Positions 16,331 to 24,012 of a DNA stretch of 64,000 nt are shown here, one piece after another; the stretch's first letter is position 1, and every line of letters starts with the position of its first letter. The position numbers and the translations under genes are program-made. Origin of the DNA: Rhizocola hellebori (GTDB lineage: Bacteria; Actinomycetota; Actinomycetes; Mycobacteriales; Micromonosporaceae); assembly GCF_016862955.1 (NCBI RefSeq), contig NZ_BONY01000036.1, positions 1 to 64,000 of the forward strand, read 5' to 3'. The notes beneath the pieces were generated by a model that did no database searches, was not told the origin of the DNA, and worked only from the letters and a program-made list of their open reading frames with translations.

Positions 16331-16420
16331 GGGTCTGACCGTAGCTCAGCCGGGCAAACGCCGTGCGAACCACCACGGGTCACCCCCTCTTGGGCATCCT
16401 AGGCAGCTAGGAGTGGGATT

Positions 16421-16993
16421 ATGAGCGATATGAGAGAGATCGTCCTTCTCCGGCACGGCCAGACCGATTGGAGTGCCGCCGGTCGGCACACCTCCTTCAC
16501 CGACCTGGGCTTGACCGCCGAGGGCGAACGCCAGTCGGCGCACCTTGGCGACGTGCTCGCCTCGCGTGCCTTCGCCGCAGTGCTTTCCAGCCCGCTGCGC
16601 CGGGCGCAGCAGACCGCCGTCCTGGCCGGGCTCACCGTCACCGCCACCGACGATGACCTGCTGGAATGGAACTACGGGGCCTACGAGGGGCGCACCACCG
16701 CCGAGATCCGCAAGGAACGGCCGGGCTGGTCGGTGTGGACCGACGACAGCCCGGGTGGCGAGTCCGCGGCCCAAGTGGGGATCCGCGCCGACCGGGTGCT
16801 CGACCGGGTCCGGGCCATGCTGCCCAGCGGCGACGTGGCCCTGGTCGGACACGCTCACCAGCTGCGGGTGCTCACCGCGCGCTGGCTGGGCCTGGCACCC
16901 TCGGCCGGGGCGCTGTTCCGGCTGGAGACGGCGACGCTCAGCGTGCTCGGCTACGAACGTGAGAACGCTGTGCTGTTGCGCTGGAACGGTTAG
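16421..16993 (+). CDS. Histidine phosphatase / phosphoglycerate-mutase family protein
   Basis: The 190-residue cytoplasmic protein has the catalytic REIVLLRHGQTDWS motif (RHG), the SSPLRRAQQTA block and the second catalytic histidine in VALVGHAHQLRVL. These identify a single-domain histidine phosphatase. Its substrate (sugar phosphate, nucleotide or other) cannot be decided. A GGAG precedes the ATG. It converges with the Lrp-type regulator and ends four bases from it. Confidence 0.9.
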   Translation: MSDMREIVLLRHGQTDWSAAGRHTSFTDLGLTAEGERQSAHLGDVLASRAFAAVLSSPLRRAQQTAVLAGLTVTATDDDLLEWNYGAYEGRTTAEIRKERPGWSVWTDDSPGGESAAQVGIRADRVLDRVRAMLPSGDVALVGHAHQLRVLTARWLGLAPSAGALFRLETATLSVLGYERENAVLLRWNG

Positions 16994-16997
16994 CGGG

Positions 16998-17456
16998 TCA
17001 GTCCAGGCGGACCTGGGGCGGGCGCTGCTCGAAAGGCGTCGACAGCACCACCGTGGTGCGGGTGGTGACATTGGCCGACGTGCGGATCTCCTGCAGCAGG
17101 CGCTCCAGATCCGTGGGGGACTTCACCCGTACCAAGAGAATGTAGAAATCCTCACCGGCCACCGAGAAACACGACTCGATCTCGGGCAGGTGGGCCAGGC
17201 GTTCCGGCGCGTCATCGGGCTGCGCCGGGTCAAATGGCCGGATCGCCACGAAGGCGGTCAGCGGCAACCCGATCGCCTCGTAGTTGACCTTCGCGCCATA
17301 GCCACTGATCACGCCGCGCTGCTCCAGCCGGCGGACCCGTTGGTGCACGGCGGAAACCGAGAGCCCAACCTGCGTCGCCAGGTCCGTATAGGACATCCGG
17401 CCGTCGGTGGCCAGCGCGGCGACTATCGCCTGATCGGTCTCCTCCACGGCGCTCAA
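16998..17456 (-). CDS. Lrp/AsnC-family transcription regulator
   Basis: The 152-residue protein has an N-terminal winged helix (ETDQAIVAALATDGRMSYTDLATQVGLSVSAVHQRVRRLEQRGVI) and a C-terminal RAM/ACT-like domain that would bind an amino acid and form octamers. Proteins of this type respond to amino acids such as leucine or lysine. The start forms an ATGA overlap with the stop of the upstream dehydrogenase, so the two are one operon. Being about 4 kb from the lysine genes, it is the nearest candidate regulator for them, but no binding data can be read here. Confidence 0.92.
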   Translation of the reverse strand: MSAVEETDQAIVAALATDGRMSYTDLATQVGLSVSAVHQRVRRLEQRGVISGYGAKVNYEAIGLPLTAFVAIRPFDPAQPDDAPERLAHLPEIESCFSVAGEDFYILLVRVKSPTDLERLLQEIRTSANVTTRTTVVLSTPFEQRPPQVRLD

Positions 17457-18490
17457 GTTACCACCAGTACCTTGAGTGCCGAGCGGCCGTTCATTGCCGC
17501 ATATCCGTCCGGTACCCCGTCCAGCCCCACCCGCTGATCGAAGACCGGCGACGGGTCGAGGCTGCCCGCGAGCACATCGGCCAACAGCTCGGGCAGGTAC
17601 TTGCGGGCGGGCGCCACCCCTCCGCGCAGCGAGACATTGCGGTCAAACATCTGTCCAATGTCGACACCCGCGGATCCGCCGTGTGGCACCCCGACGAAGC
17701 CGACGCTGCCGCCGTCGCGGGCGATGGCGATCGCGGTCTGCATCGACTGCTCGGTGCCAACGGCCTCGATGACCGCGTGCGCGCCCTGCCCGCCGGTCAG
17801 CTCCCGCACCGCCTCCACCGCGGCGTCGCCGCGCTCGGCTATCACGTCGGTGGCGCCGAAGCCCAGGCCGATCGCGGTGCGCTGCTCGTGGCGGCCCAGC
17901 AGGAAGATCCGCTCGGCGCCCAGCCGGGCGGCGGCCAGCACGCCGCACAGACCGACGGCCCCGTCCCCCACCACCGCCACGGTCTGGCCCGCGGCCGTGC
18001 CCGCGGCCAGCGCCGCGTGATGCCCGGTGCACATGACATCGGACAACGTCAAGATCTTGATCAGTGTGCCGTCGTCCAGCCCCGGCGGCAACGCCACCAG
18101 CGTGCCATCGGCGAAGGGCACCCGCACCGCCTCGCCCTGCCCGCCGTCCGAGCCCGCCTGCCCCCAGAAACCGCCCTGCGCACATGAGGTGTAGAGCCCT
18201 TCGGCGCAGAAGGCGCACGTCCCGTCCGACCACACGAACGGCGCGACGACCGCGTCCCCGGGTTTCACCGAACTCACCTGCGGGCCGACCGCCTCGACCA
18301 CCCCGACGAACTCGTGTCCTATACGCTGCCCGGGCTGTCGTTTGGCTACGCCCTGGTAGGCCCAGAGATCGCTGCCACAGATGCAGGCGTGCGTCACGCG
18401 CACCACCGCATCACCCGGCTCACGCACCACCGGGTCGGGCACTGTGTCCATGCGGATGTCAAAGGGGGCGTGGATGACCGCAGCGCGCAT
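17453..18490 (-). CDS. Zinc-dependent medium-chain alcohol dehydrogenase
   Basis: The 345-residue enzyme is a cytosolic MDR dehydrogenase. The catalytic zinc site is seen in HACICGSDLW and GHEFVG; the structural-zinc loop is reduced to CAFCAEGLYTSC. A Rossmann motif VAVVGDGAVGLCG binds NAD(P). The segment QPGQRIGHEF and the later GGVAPARKYLPELL resemble the group of zinc dehydrogenases of unknown substrate that is common in actinobacteria. It is the first gene of a two-gene operon with the Lrp-type regulator. The substrate is unknown. Confidence 0.9.
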   Translation of the reverse strand: MRAAVIHAPFDIRMDTVPDPVVREPGDAVVRVTHACICGSDLWAYQGVAKRQPGQRIGHEFVGVVEAVGPQVSSVKPGDAVVAPFVWSDGTCAFCAEGLYTSCAQGGFWGQAGSDGGQGEAVRVPFADGTLVALPPGLDDGTLIKILTLSDVMCTGHHAALAAGTAAGQTVAVVGDGAVGLCGVLAAARLGAERIFLLGRHEQRTAIGLGFGATDVIAERGDAAVEAVRELTGGQGAHAVIEAVGTEQSMQTAIAIARDGGSVGFVGVPHGGSAGVDIGQMFDRNVSLRGGVAPARKYLPELLADVLAGSLDPSPVFDQRVGLDGVPDGYAAMNGRSALKVLVVT

Positions 18491-18544
18491 GTGATCATCC
18501 TAACCGGGGCAACCAAATAGCTCATCCAGAAGGTAGTAGTGGAC

Positions 18545-19513
18545 ATGAATGCAGGCGGCATCCTCGCGGACCGGAAAATCCGGCGTCGCCGCCGCATCCT
18601 GACCGCGGCAACAGCCGCCGCGATAGCTGCTCTCATTGGCGGGTATCAGTTCCTGCCCGCCGCGCCTGTCCCACCGGCCGAATCGGCATCCCCATCCCCT
18701 TCCCCCTCCGCGGCGGCCGAAATCGGCCACGGCCTGCGGCTCATGGCACACGACGTGGTGCCGCTGTCGGCCAAGAGCCTCAGCCTGGTCTGGACCCCCA
18801 CCTCCGCCAAAGGCACCCACATCTCCTCGATCTGCCGGGACGTCGAGTCGGTGGAAGTACAGGTGGAAGTCCTGGTCAACGGCAAGCTCATCTACACGGG
18901 CAGCTGCGCGAGCAGCACCTTCACCACCTTCGAGGACGTACCAGGAATGCGCCTGGGCACCCCGGCCACCGTGATCATCAAGGCCACCGGCGCGGTGCGC
19001 TACGACCCTGTCACCAATGCGAGTATCAGCGTGCCCGTGCCCGCCATCGGCGCGCTGGAAGTCGATGTTTACCAGCGGCTTTCCTTCGAGGAGGCGGTGC
19101 TGCCGACCCGCCCGGCAAACCTGAAGCCGTTACAGGACACCAACCAGTGCCTCGGCGTGCGGAGCAACCCGGGCGACCCGCTCCAGCCCGCCACCGTCTC
19201 GCTCATCTGGGACGACACCATCTTCTACCTGGCCGAATCGCAGACACCCGGCGAGCTGGAGCTGGCGGTCAACGGCCACAGCCTGATGACCTTGGGGTTC
19301 TGGGACTACGACCTAACCCCGTACATAGGCTCATGGGACACCACCCAGCCCGGTCCGGGCCGTGACGGCTTAACACCCCCGCAGCGCGGGCAGACGGTGA
19401 CCCTGAGCGTCACGCCGCGCCACGTGACCGGCGCCTGGCAGGTCAAGTTCGACTGGATTCCCAGCGGCCCCACGCAATTTGCCATCCCGAGGCGCTGCGG
19501 TGGCGACCGATAG
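18545..19513 (+). CDS. Membrane-anchored or secreted protein of unknown function
   Basis: After a basic start (DRKIRRRRR) there is one hydrophobic segment, ILTAATAAAIAALIGGYQFL, then a Pro/Ser linker (SPSPSPSAAAE). The remaining ~260 residues look extracytoplasmic and rich in beta strands, with four cysteines that may form disulfides. I prefer the ATG at 18545, ten bases after an AGAAGG; a GTG at 18539 is also possible. I do not recognise the fold. It is divergent from the dehydrogenase operon and converges with the carboxylase gene. Confidence 0.75.
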   Translation: MNAGGILADRKIRRRRRILTAATAAAIAALIGGYQFLPAAPVPPAESASPSPSPSAAAEIGHGLRLMAHDVVPLSAKSLSLVWTPTSAKGTHISSICRDVESVEVQVEVLVNGKLIYTGSCASSTFTTFEDVPGMRLGTPATVIIKATGAVRYDPVTNASISVPVPAIGALEVDVYQRLSFEEAVLPTRPANLKPLQDTNQCLGVRSNPGDPLQPATVSLIWDDTIFYLAESQTPGELELAVNGHSLMTLGFWDYDLTPYIGSWDTTQPGPGRDGLTPPQRGQTVTLSVTPRHVTGAWQVKFDWIPSGPTQFAIPRRCGGDR

Positions 19514-19514
19514 A

Positions 19515-19600
19515 CCGGTCACCAGGTGTCGACCGGGGGCGGCTGCCAGCCGCTGCCGGTGGGCCGGCTGACCGCGCCCAGTCCGGTCACCAGGTGTCGA
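19515..19600. repeat. 18-bp direct repeat at the 3' end of the carboxyltransferase gene
   Basis: CCGGTCACCAGGTGTCGA occurs perfectly at 19515-19532 and 19583-19600, 68 bp apart, each followed by a GC-rich stretch of similar sequence. The second copy holds the stop codon of the carboxyltransferase gene (end IDTW). The first, in another frame, would encode VDTW and a stop. It looks like a duplicated gene end. Confidence 0.75.
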
Positions 19601-21140
19601 TGGGGCGGCGGCTGCCGGCCAGGCGGCCACCGGCAGCGGCCGCGTCGAGTGTGGCGGCGATGATCCGGCGCGTGTCGGCCGGGTCGATCACGTCGTCGAT
19701 CTCGAACACGCGGGCGGCGTTGAGCGCCTTGGCTTTCTCGCGGTAGACCTCGGTGAGCTGGCGCACCGCGCGCTCCCGCTCGGCGTCGTCCGCGATGGCC
19801 TCCAGCTGCTTGCGCATCCCCAGTCGTACCGCGCCCTCCAGGCCCATCGGGCCCAGATGCGCGCTGGGCCAGGCCAGTGTGAGCACGGGCTCGTGGGTGC
19901 TGCCGCCGAGCATTGCCTGCGCGCCCAGGCCGTACCCGCGGCGCAGCACCACCCCGATCAGTGGAACCTGCAGCCGCGCCCCGGCCACCAGCAGGCGAGA
20001 GGTGTGCCTTACCAGCGCGGTCTTCTCGGCCTCCGGGCCGACCATCATCCCCGGAGTGTCCACAAGGGACACCACCGGCAACCCGAACGAGTCGCACAGC
20101 TGCAGGAAGCGGGCCGCCTTGTCCGCCGCGTTGCTCGTGATGGCGCCGGCCATGTGCAGGGTCTGGTTGGCGATCACCCCGACCGCCCGGCCCTCGAGGT
20201 GGATCAGCGCGGTCACCAGCTCAGGCGCGAACTTCTCCCGCAAGAAGGTCACCGAGCCCTCATCGGCCAGGGTGGTGACGACCGGCCGGACGTCGTAGGC
20301 GACCTGCTCGCGTTGCGGCACCACACTTCTGAGCCGCTCCTGGCCGGCCGCGGCCGCCGGGGCGGCGTGCCCCTGGAAGTAGCCCAGCAGCTTGCGCGCC
20401 ACCGCTACCGCCTCCGCCTCGTCGCGCACCGCGACATCGACCACGCCGTTGCGGGTCTGCACGTCGATCGGGCCGATCTCCTCGGGTTCGAAACGGCCCA
20501 TGCCGCCACCAGCGATCATCGCGGGGCCGGCCATGCCGAGGTTGGAATTGCTTGTCGCCACGATGAAATCGGAGCATCCGGCGATCACCGCATTGCCCGC
20601 GAAGCATCTTCCGGCCACCACCGCGATCCTGGGCACCACCCCGGAAAGCTTGGCCCACATGGCAAACGAGCGCACGTCCAGGGCGGAGACCACGGGATAG
20701 TCGCTGTCACCGGGCCGGCCCCCGCCGCCCTCGGCGAAGAACACCACCGGCAGCCCGAGCCGCTCGGCCAGCCCGAGCAGGCGGTCGGTCTTGTGATGGC
20801 CGCGCATCCCCTGCGTCCCGGCCATCACCAGATAGTCGTAGGACAGCACCGCGCACGGCAATCCGTTGACCCGTGCGGTTCCGCCGACAAGACCGTCCGC
20901 GGGCGTGCGCTCGATCAGCTCCTCGACGCTGCGGTGCTGCTCCTGGGCGGCGGTGGCGAAGGCTCCGTACTCCACAAAGGAATCCTCGTCGACAAGGTCG
21001 GCGATATTCTCCCGGGCGGTACGGCCACCGGCCGCATGCCGCGCGGCCACCGGCTGCGGGCGTGCGGCGTCGAGCGTCAGCGCTCGCCGCCGTGAAATCT
21101 CCTGCAGTGCGGACCCATCTGTCGCCTCAGCGCTCGCCAT
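19587..21140 (-). CDS. Acyl-CoA carboxylase carboxyltransferase subunit
   Basis: The 517-residue protein has the two crotonase-like halves of biotin-dependent carboxyltransferases. The N half carries the ARENIADLVDEDSFVEYG and GTARVNGLPCAVLSYDY segments, and the C half the SLVDTPGMMVGPEAE and GYGLGAQAMLGGSTHEPVLTLAWP segments with the oxyanion-hole glycines. It would transfer CO2 from carboxybiotin to acetyl-, propionyl- or a longer acyl-CoA. The matching biotinylated subunit is not in the window. The ATG at 21140 is preceded by a region with a long hairpin. With the nearby acyl-CoA dehydrogenase it suggests acyl-CoA catabolism. Confidence 0.9.
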   Translation of the reverse strand: MASAEATDGSALQEISRRRALTLDAARPQPVAARHAAGGRTARENIADLVDEDSFVEYGAFATAAQEQHRSVEELIERTPADGLVGGTARVNGLPCAVLSYDYLVMAGTQGMRGHHKTDRLLGLAERLGLPVVFFAEGGGGRPGDSDYPVVSALDVRSFAMWAKLSGVVPRIAVVAGRCFAGNAVIAGCSDFIVATSNSNLGMAGPAMIAGGGMGRFEPEEIGPIDVQTRNGVVDVAVRDEAEAVAVARKLLGYFQGHAAPAAAAGQERLRSVVPQREQVAYDVRPVVTTLADEGSVTFLREKFAPELVTALIHLEGRAVGVIANQTLHMAGAITSNAADKAARFLQLCDSFGLPVVSLVDTPGMMVGPEAEKTALVRHTSRLLVAGARLQVPLIGVVLRRGYGLGAQAMLGGSTHEPVLTLAWPSAHLGPMGLEGAVRLGMRKQLEAIADDAERERAVRQLTEVYREKAKALNAARVFEIDDVIDPADTRRIIAATLDAAAAGGRLAGSRRPIDTW

Positions 21141-21210
21141 GCGTAATTTCTACTATGACCCTTGGCCGCGCTGGAAAGCTCGCTCGTCCAAGCCTTTGTC
21201 GCGCGGGGTT

Positions 21211-21251
21211 GCGGATACGGCCAACGCGTCTACAGACAGCGTTGGCCGTAT
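21211..21251. terminator. Long hairpin between BON gene and carboxyltransferase gene
   Basis: GGATACGGCCAACGC (21211-21225) pairs perfectly with 21237-21251. The loop can extend the stem further (GTCT with AGAC), leaving one bulged A, so about 19 bp pair. No U tract follows on either strand. It lies 71 bp before the carboxyltransferase start and 55 bp past the BON gene stop; it may be a terminator or a 5' regulatory hairpin. Confidence 0.6.
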
Positions 21252-21305
21252 CCACCGGCAGGCTGGCGTTGGATCGAATCGCGCCCACCGGCTCTTCATG
21301 GGAGG

Positions 21306-21953
21306 TCAGGAGGTGATCACCAGATCGTTGCGGACGCTCGTCACACCTTCGGCGGCCCAGGCGGTTCGTTCGGCCTGCCGGGCCTCGGCGAACGATCGCA
21401 CCTTGCCCCGCAGGACAAGCTGATGACCCTCGACGTGGACATCGATCGCCTCTGGGTCGAGAAGCGCGTTGCGGCTGAACGCGGCGGCGATGGCGTTGCG
21501 GACCGGGCTGGCCGACTCCGGCTGCGCCAAGGCGACCTGGTTGGTGACGGCGGTGACGCCACGCAGGTTCATCACCGCTCGCGTCGCGGCATCGCGCTGG
21601 TATTGCCACGCAACGGTGCCAGAAAGCGTGATCACATGGTCGTTGACGTCGGCTGTGACGCTTCCGGAAGGCACGTCGACGGCCCAGGCCAGCATCTTGC
21701 TCGCAGTCTCTGCGATGTCCACATCGGTGTTGCCCGGGTGGCGGACGGTCAGCTCGTTGGCGACGGCTTTGACGCCACGCACCCGCATGGCCGAACGGTT
21801 GGCGGCAAGCTTCTCCGGCAGGCTCGACACCTCACCGGACAGTTTTACCGTGCCGTTGCTCACCAGAACGACGACCTCGCTGGCGTTGACGCTTGGTTCG
21901 TATTTCAGTTCCTCGTTGATGCTTGTTTGAAGCTGTTGATCCACTTGGTGCAT
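21306..21953 (-). CDS. Protein with three BON domains
   Basis: About 215 residues consist of three BON domains in series, each with the alternating pattern V-x-V-x-x-G-x-V-x-L-x-G-x-V (SNGTVKLSGEVSSL, NDHVITLSGTVAW, EGHQLVLRGKVRSF). BON domains occur in proteins induced by osmotic or envelope stress and may bind lipids. There is no signal peptide, so it is probably cytoplasmic. I start at the ATG at 21953 with an AGGTGA upstream; a GTG at 21965 lies inside that site. It stands alone, with an A+T-rich region upstream. Confidence 0.88.
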   Translation of the reverse strand: MHQVDQQLQTSINEELKYEPSVNASEVVVLVSNGTVKLSGEVSSLPEKLAANRSAMRVRGVKAVANELTVRHPGNTDVDIAETASKMLAWAVDVPSGSVTADVNDHVITLSGTVAWQYQRDAATRAVMNLRGVTAVTNQVALAQPESASPVRNAIAAAFSRNALLDPEAIDVHVEGHQLVLRGKVRSFAEARQAERTAWAAEGVTSVRNDLVITS

Positions 21954-22086
21954 TCTTTGTGTCACCTGGCAAGAATGGGCTCATCGCCAAGATTGCGCTA
22001 GGACATTTGACCCAATTCGAAATAAATATTTCAAATCTTTAAAAAGTGCCCATATTTGGCATGAAATAGCGCGTCGATTGGCGTGC

Positions 22087-23235
22087 CTAATCTTTGGCGA
22101 GCGAACGCCCGATCACCAGCCGCTGAATCTGGTTGGTCCCCTCGACGATCTGCAGCACCTTCGCCTCGCGGAAGTAGCGTTCCACCGGGTGGTCGGCGAC
22201 GTAACCCGCGCCCCCGAGCACCTGCACCATGTCCGTGGTGACCTTCATGGCCATGTCCGAGGCGAAAAGCTTGGCCTTGGCCGCCTCGATCGAATAGGGG
22301 TGGCCGTGGTCGCGCAGCCGCGCCGCGTGCAGCATCAGCGCCCGCGCCGCGGAGATCTGGGTGTCGGCGTCGGCCAGCATGAACGCCACCGCCTGGAAGT
22401 CGATGATGGCCTGGCCGAACTGGGTGCGGTCCTTGGCATAGGCGGTCGCGTAGTCCAGCGCGCCCTGGGCCAGCCCCACCGCGCAGGCGGCGATGCCCAG
22501 CCGGCCCGAGTCGAGAGCGCCCATGGCGATGCGGAAACCCTCGCCCTCCTGCCCGACCAGACGGTCCTCGGGCACGGCGGCGTCGTCGAAACTGACCTGG
22601 GCGACCGGGGACGACTTGAGTCCCATCGTCCGCTCCCGCGCCTGCACATGCAGGCCGGCCGTGTCCGAGGGTGCGAGCAGGCACGAGATGCCCTTCGGCC
22701 CCGGCCCGCCGGTGCGCGCGAAGACGTTGTAGAAGTCGGCCACCCCGGCGTGGGTGATCCATGCCTTGGTGCCGTTGACGAAATACCGATCGCGGTCCTT
22801 GACCGCCCGGGTGGACAGGTTGGCCGCGTCGGAGCCGCCGGCCGGCTCGGACAGGCAGTAGGCGCCGAGCAGCTCACCGCCGAGCATCTCGGGCAGCCAG
22901 CGCTGCCTTTGCTCCGGCGTGCCGTGGTGGGCCACCGGGTAGCAGGCCAGGGTGTGCACGCTGATCGCCTCGGCGACGGCTGCCCACCGGCTGGCCAGGA
23001 TCTCCAGCACCTGCAGGTACACCTCGTAGGGTTGCTCCGCGCCGCCGTACTCGGCCGGATAGGGCAAACCCAGCAGGCCGGACCGGCCGAGCGTGCGGAT
23101 GATCTCGCGGGGAAATTCGCCCCTGCCTTCGAACTCGTCGACCTTCATCGCGAGCTCCTTGTCGGCGAGCTCATAGGTGAGGTCGATGAGGTCATGCGCT
23201 TCGGGGGTGGGAAGCATGCGTACAACGCTGGCCAT
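22087..23235 (-). CDS. Acyl-CoA dehydrogenase
   Basis: This 382-residue flavoenzyme oxidises an acyl-CoA thioester to the 2-enoyl form. The N-terminal helical domain, the middle strand domain with YCLSEPAGGSDAANL, WITHAGVADFYNVFAR and the C-terminal helical domain with the flavin/CoA motifs QVLGGAGYVADHPVERYFREAK and IVEGTNQIQRLVI are all present. The catalytic base is most likely E365 in EGTNQI. The start at 23235 (MASVVRMLPTPEAHDL) fits the family; the longer frame enters the phage repressor gene. A palindrome lies 11-24 bases upstream of the ATG. Confidence 0.94.
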   Translation of the reverse strand: MASVVRMLPTPEAHDLIDLTYELADKELAMKVDEFEGRGEFPREIIRTLGRSGLLGLPYPAEYGGAEQPYEVYLQVLEILASRWAAVAEAISVHTLACYPVAHHGTPEQRQRWLPEMLGGELLGAYCLSEPAGGSDAANLSTRAVKDRDRYFVNGTKAWITHAGVADFYNVFARTGGPGPKGISCLLAPSDTAGLHVQARERTMGLKSSPVAQVSFDDAAVPEDRLVGQEGEGFRIAMGALDSGRLGIAACAVGLAQGALDYATAYAKDRTQFGQAIIDFQAVAFMLADADTQISAARALMLHAARLRDHGHPYSIEAAKAKLFASDMAMKVTTDMVQVLGGAGYVADHPVERYFREAKVLQIVEGTNQIQRLVIGRSLAKD

Positions 23236-23245
23236 GCCGACAAGC

Positions 23246-23259
23246 TTAACGAACGTTAA
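23246..23259. promoter_or_regulatory. Palindrome upstream of the acyl-CoA dehydrogenase
   Basis: TTAACG-AA-CGTTAA is a 14-bp inverted repeat with 6-bp arms, placed 11-24 bases before the dehydrogenase ATG. Short palindromes of this kind with AACG/CGTT arms are typical operators of TetR-type regulators of acyl-CoA metabolism. The same bases contain the stop codon of the phage repressor gene, so the site is at the chromosome-prophage junction. Confidence 0.5.
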
Positions 23260-23575
23260 TCTCGTTTCGCGATGCTGCTCCACCCGTCGCATAGGCCGCC
23301 GTGCGTGCGGGCTCTCCCGCAGTGGCCACCGTCCGGCCTTCATTAGGGCGAGGTAGTAGGTCGGTCACTTCGACGCCAAGCGTCTCGGCGATCCGCTGAA
23401 GATCGTTCAAGTCGATGGGCTGGGCTCCCCGCAGGCGGCGGCTTAGCCACATCTCGTTGACCCCTAGGCGCGCCGCTAGCTCGCTCTGCTTCAGATCGAG
23501 CCGCACCAGCATGATCCGAATCTCCTTGGCGACGATGGCGCTTAGGCCTGTCGCTGGATGAGCGTCTGTCTCCAT
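23246..23575 (-). CDS. Phage repressor-like HTH (XRE) protein
   Basis: The 109-residue protein has a Cro/C1-type helix-turn-helix (QSELAARLGVNEMWLSRRLRGAQPIDLNDLQRIAETLGVEV) and a short disordered tail. It is the only plus-end early gene read leftwards, divergent from a paralogous HTH gene across a region with two operators. It is therefore probably the immunity repressor. There is no peptidase-like domain, so SOS-type self-cleavage is not expected. Its stop codon lies in the palindrome upstream of the host dehydrogenase. Confidence 0.8.
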   Translation of the reverse strand: METDAHPATGLSAIVAKEIRIMLVRLDLKQSELAARLGVNEMWLSRRLRGAQPIDLNDLQRIAETLGVEVTDLLPRPNEGRTVATAGEPARTAAYATGGAASRNEINVR

Positions 23576-23579
23576 GACA

Positions 23580-23592
23580 GTTAGTTTCTAAC
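23580..23592. promoter_or_regulatory. Operator at the repressor promoter
   Basis: GTTAG-TTT-CTAAC is a perfect inverted repeat. It covers the proposed -10 (TAGAAA on the minus strand, 23585-23590) of the leftward promoter, whose -35 TTGACG is at 23607-23612 (16-base spacing). The repressor ATG at 23575 lies only about ten bases downstream, so the mRNA is nearly or fully leaderless. Confidence 0.6.
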
Positions 23593-23639
23593 GCTTTTGG
23601 TTCTCACGTCAACCGTTCGGGTAATTCAATCATGCCATG

Positions 23640-23671
23640 TTGACTTCTAACGTCTGACGTTAGAGCATAAC
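23640..23671 (+). promoter_or_regulatory. Rightward early promoter with 17-bp operator
   Basis: TTGACT at 23640-23645 is a good -35 box, with a weaker -10 (GCATAA, 23665-23670). Between them lies the palindrome CTAACGTCTGACGTTAG (23647-23663), 8-bp arms around one base. The arm CTAAC is shared with the operator at the repressor promoter. A bound repressor would block this promoter directly. Confidence 0.6.
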
Positions 23672-23674
23672 CTC

Positions 23675-23911
23675 ATGAGACAGAGCACGACGGAATACGT
23701 TGCGGCCGAGGTCCGAGCGGAATTGGGCCGACAAGGCCACGACAACAACACCTGGCTCGCAGCGCAGCTGGATGTGTCCGAGATGTGGGTCAGCCGTCGC
23801 CTCCGATGCGTGACCGAATTCAGTGCAGACGACCTGGTGCGGGTCGCGCGAGTGCTCGGTGTCCCCGTATCTCAATTCCTGCCCGACACGGCTCCAGCGC
23901 GGGTCGCGTGA
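23675..23911 (+). CDS. Cro-like HTH protein
   Basis: The 78-residue protein is one helix-turn-helix domain (TWLAAQLDVSEMWVSRRLRCVTEFSADDLVRVARVLGVPVSQFLP). It is clearly paralogous to the repressor across the divergent region, sharing the EMW(L/V)SRRLR recognition-helix pattern, so both probably read the same operators. The ATG is only twelve bases from the operator and has no obvious ribosome site, which suggests a leaderless mRNA. It should act as the Cro-type lytic switch protein. The 100 bp after it are Pro-codon-rich in one frame but hold no credible gene. Confidence 0.75.
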   Translation: MRQSTTEYVAAEVRAELGRQGHDNNTWLAAQLDVSEMWVSRRLRCVTEFSADDLVRVARVLGVPVSQFLPDTAPARVA

Positions 23912-24012
23912 GCCCGGGTCCATCAGGGCCAACGACTCCCCCGCCTCCACCTAGGCCCGAGAGTCCGCCCCCACCGCCCGTTCCGCTACCTCCGACAACT
24001 TGAGGAGCCGAA

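Noticed and set aside
23236-23262. tRNA gene as integration site at the left prophage border
   Set aside because: No tRNA-like cloverleaf or CCA end can be found near the junction.
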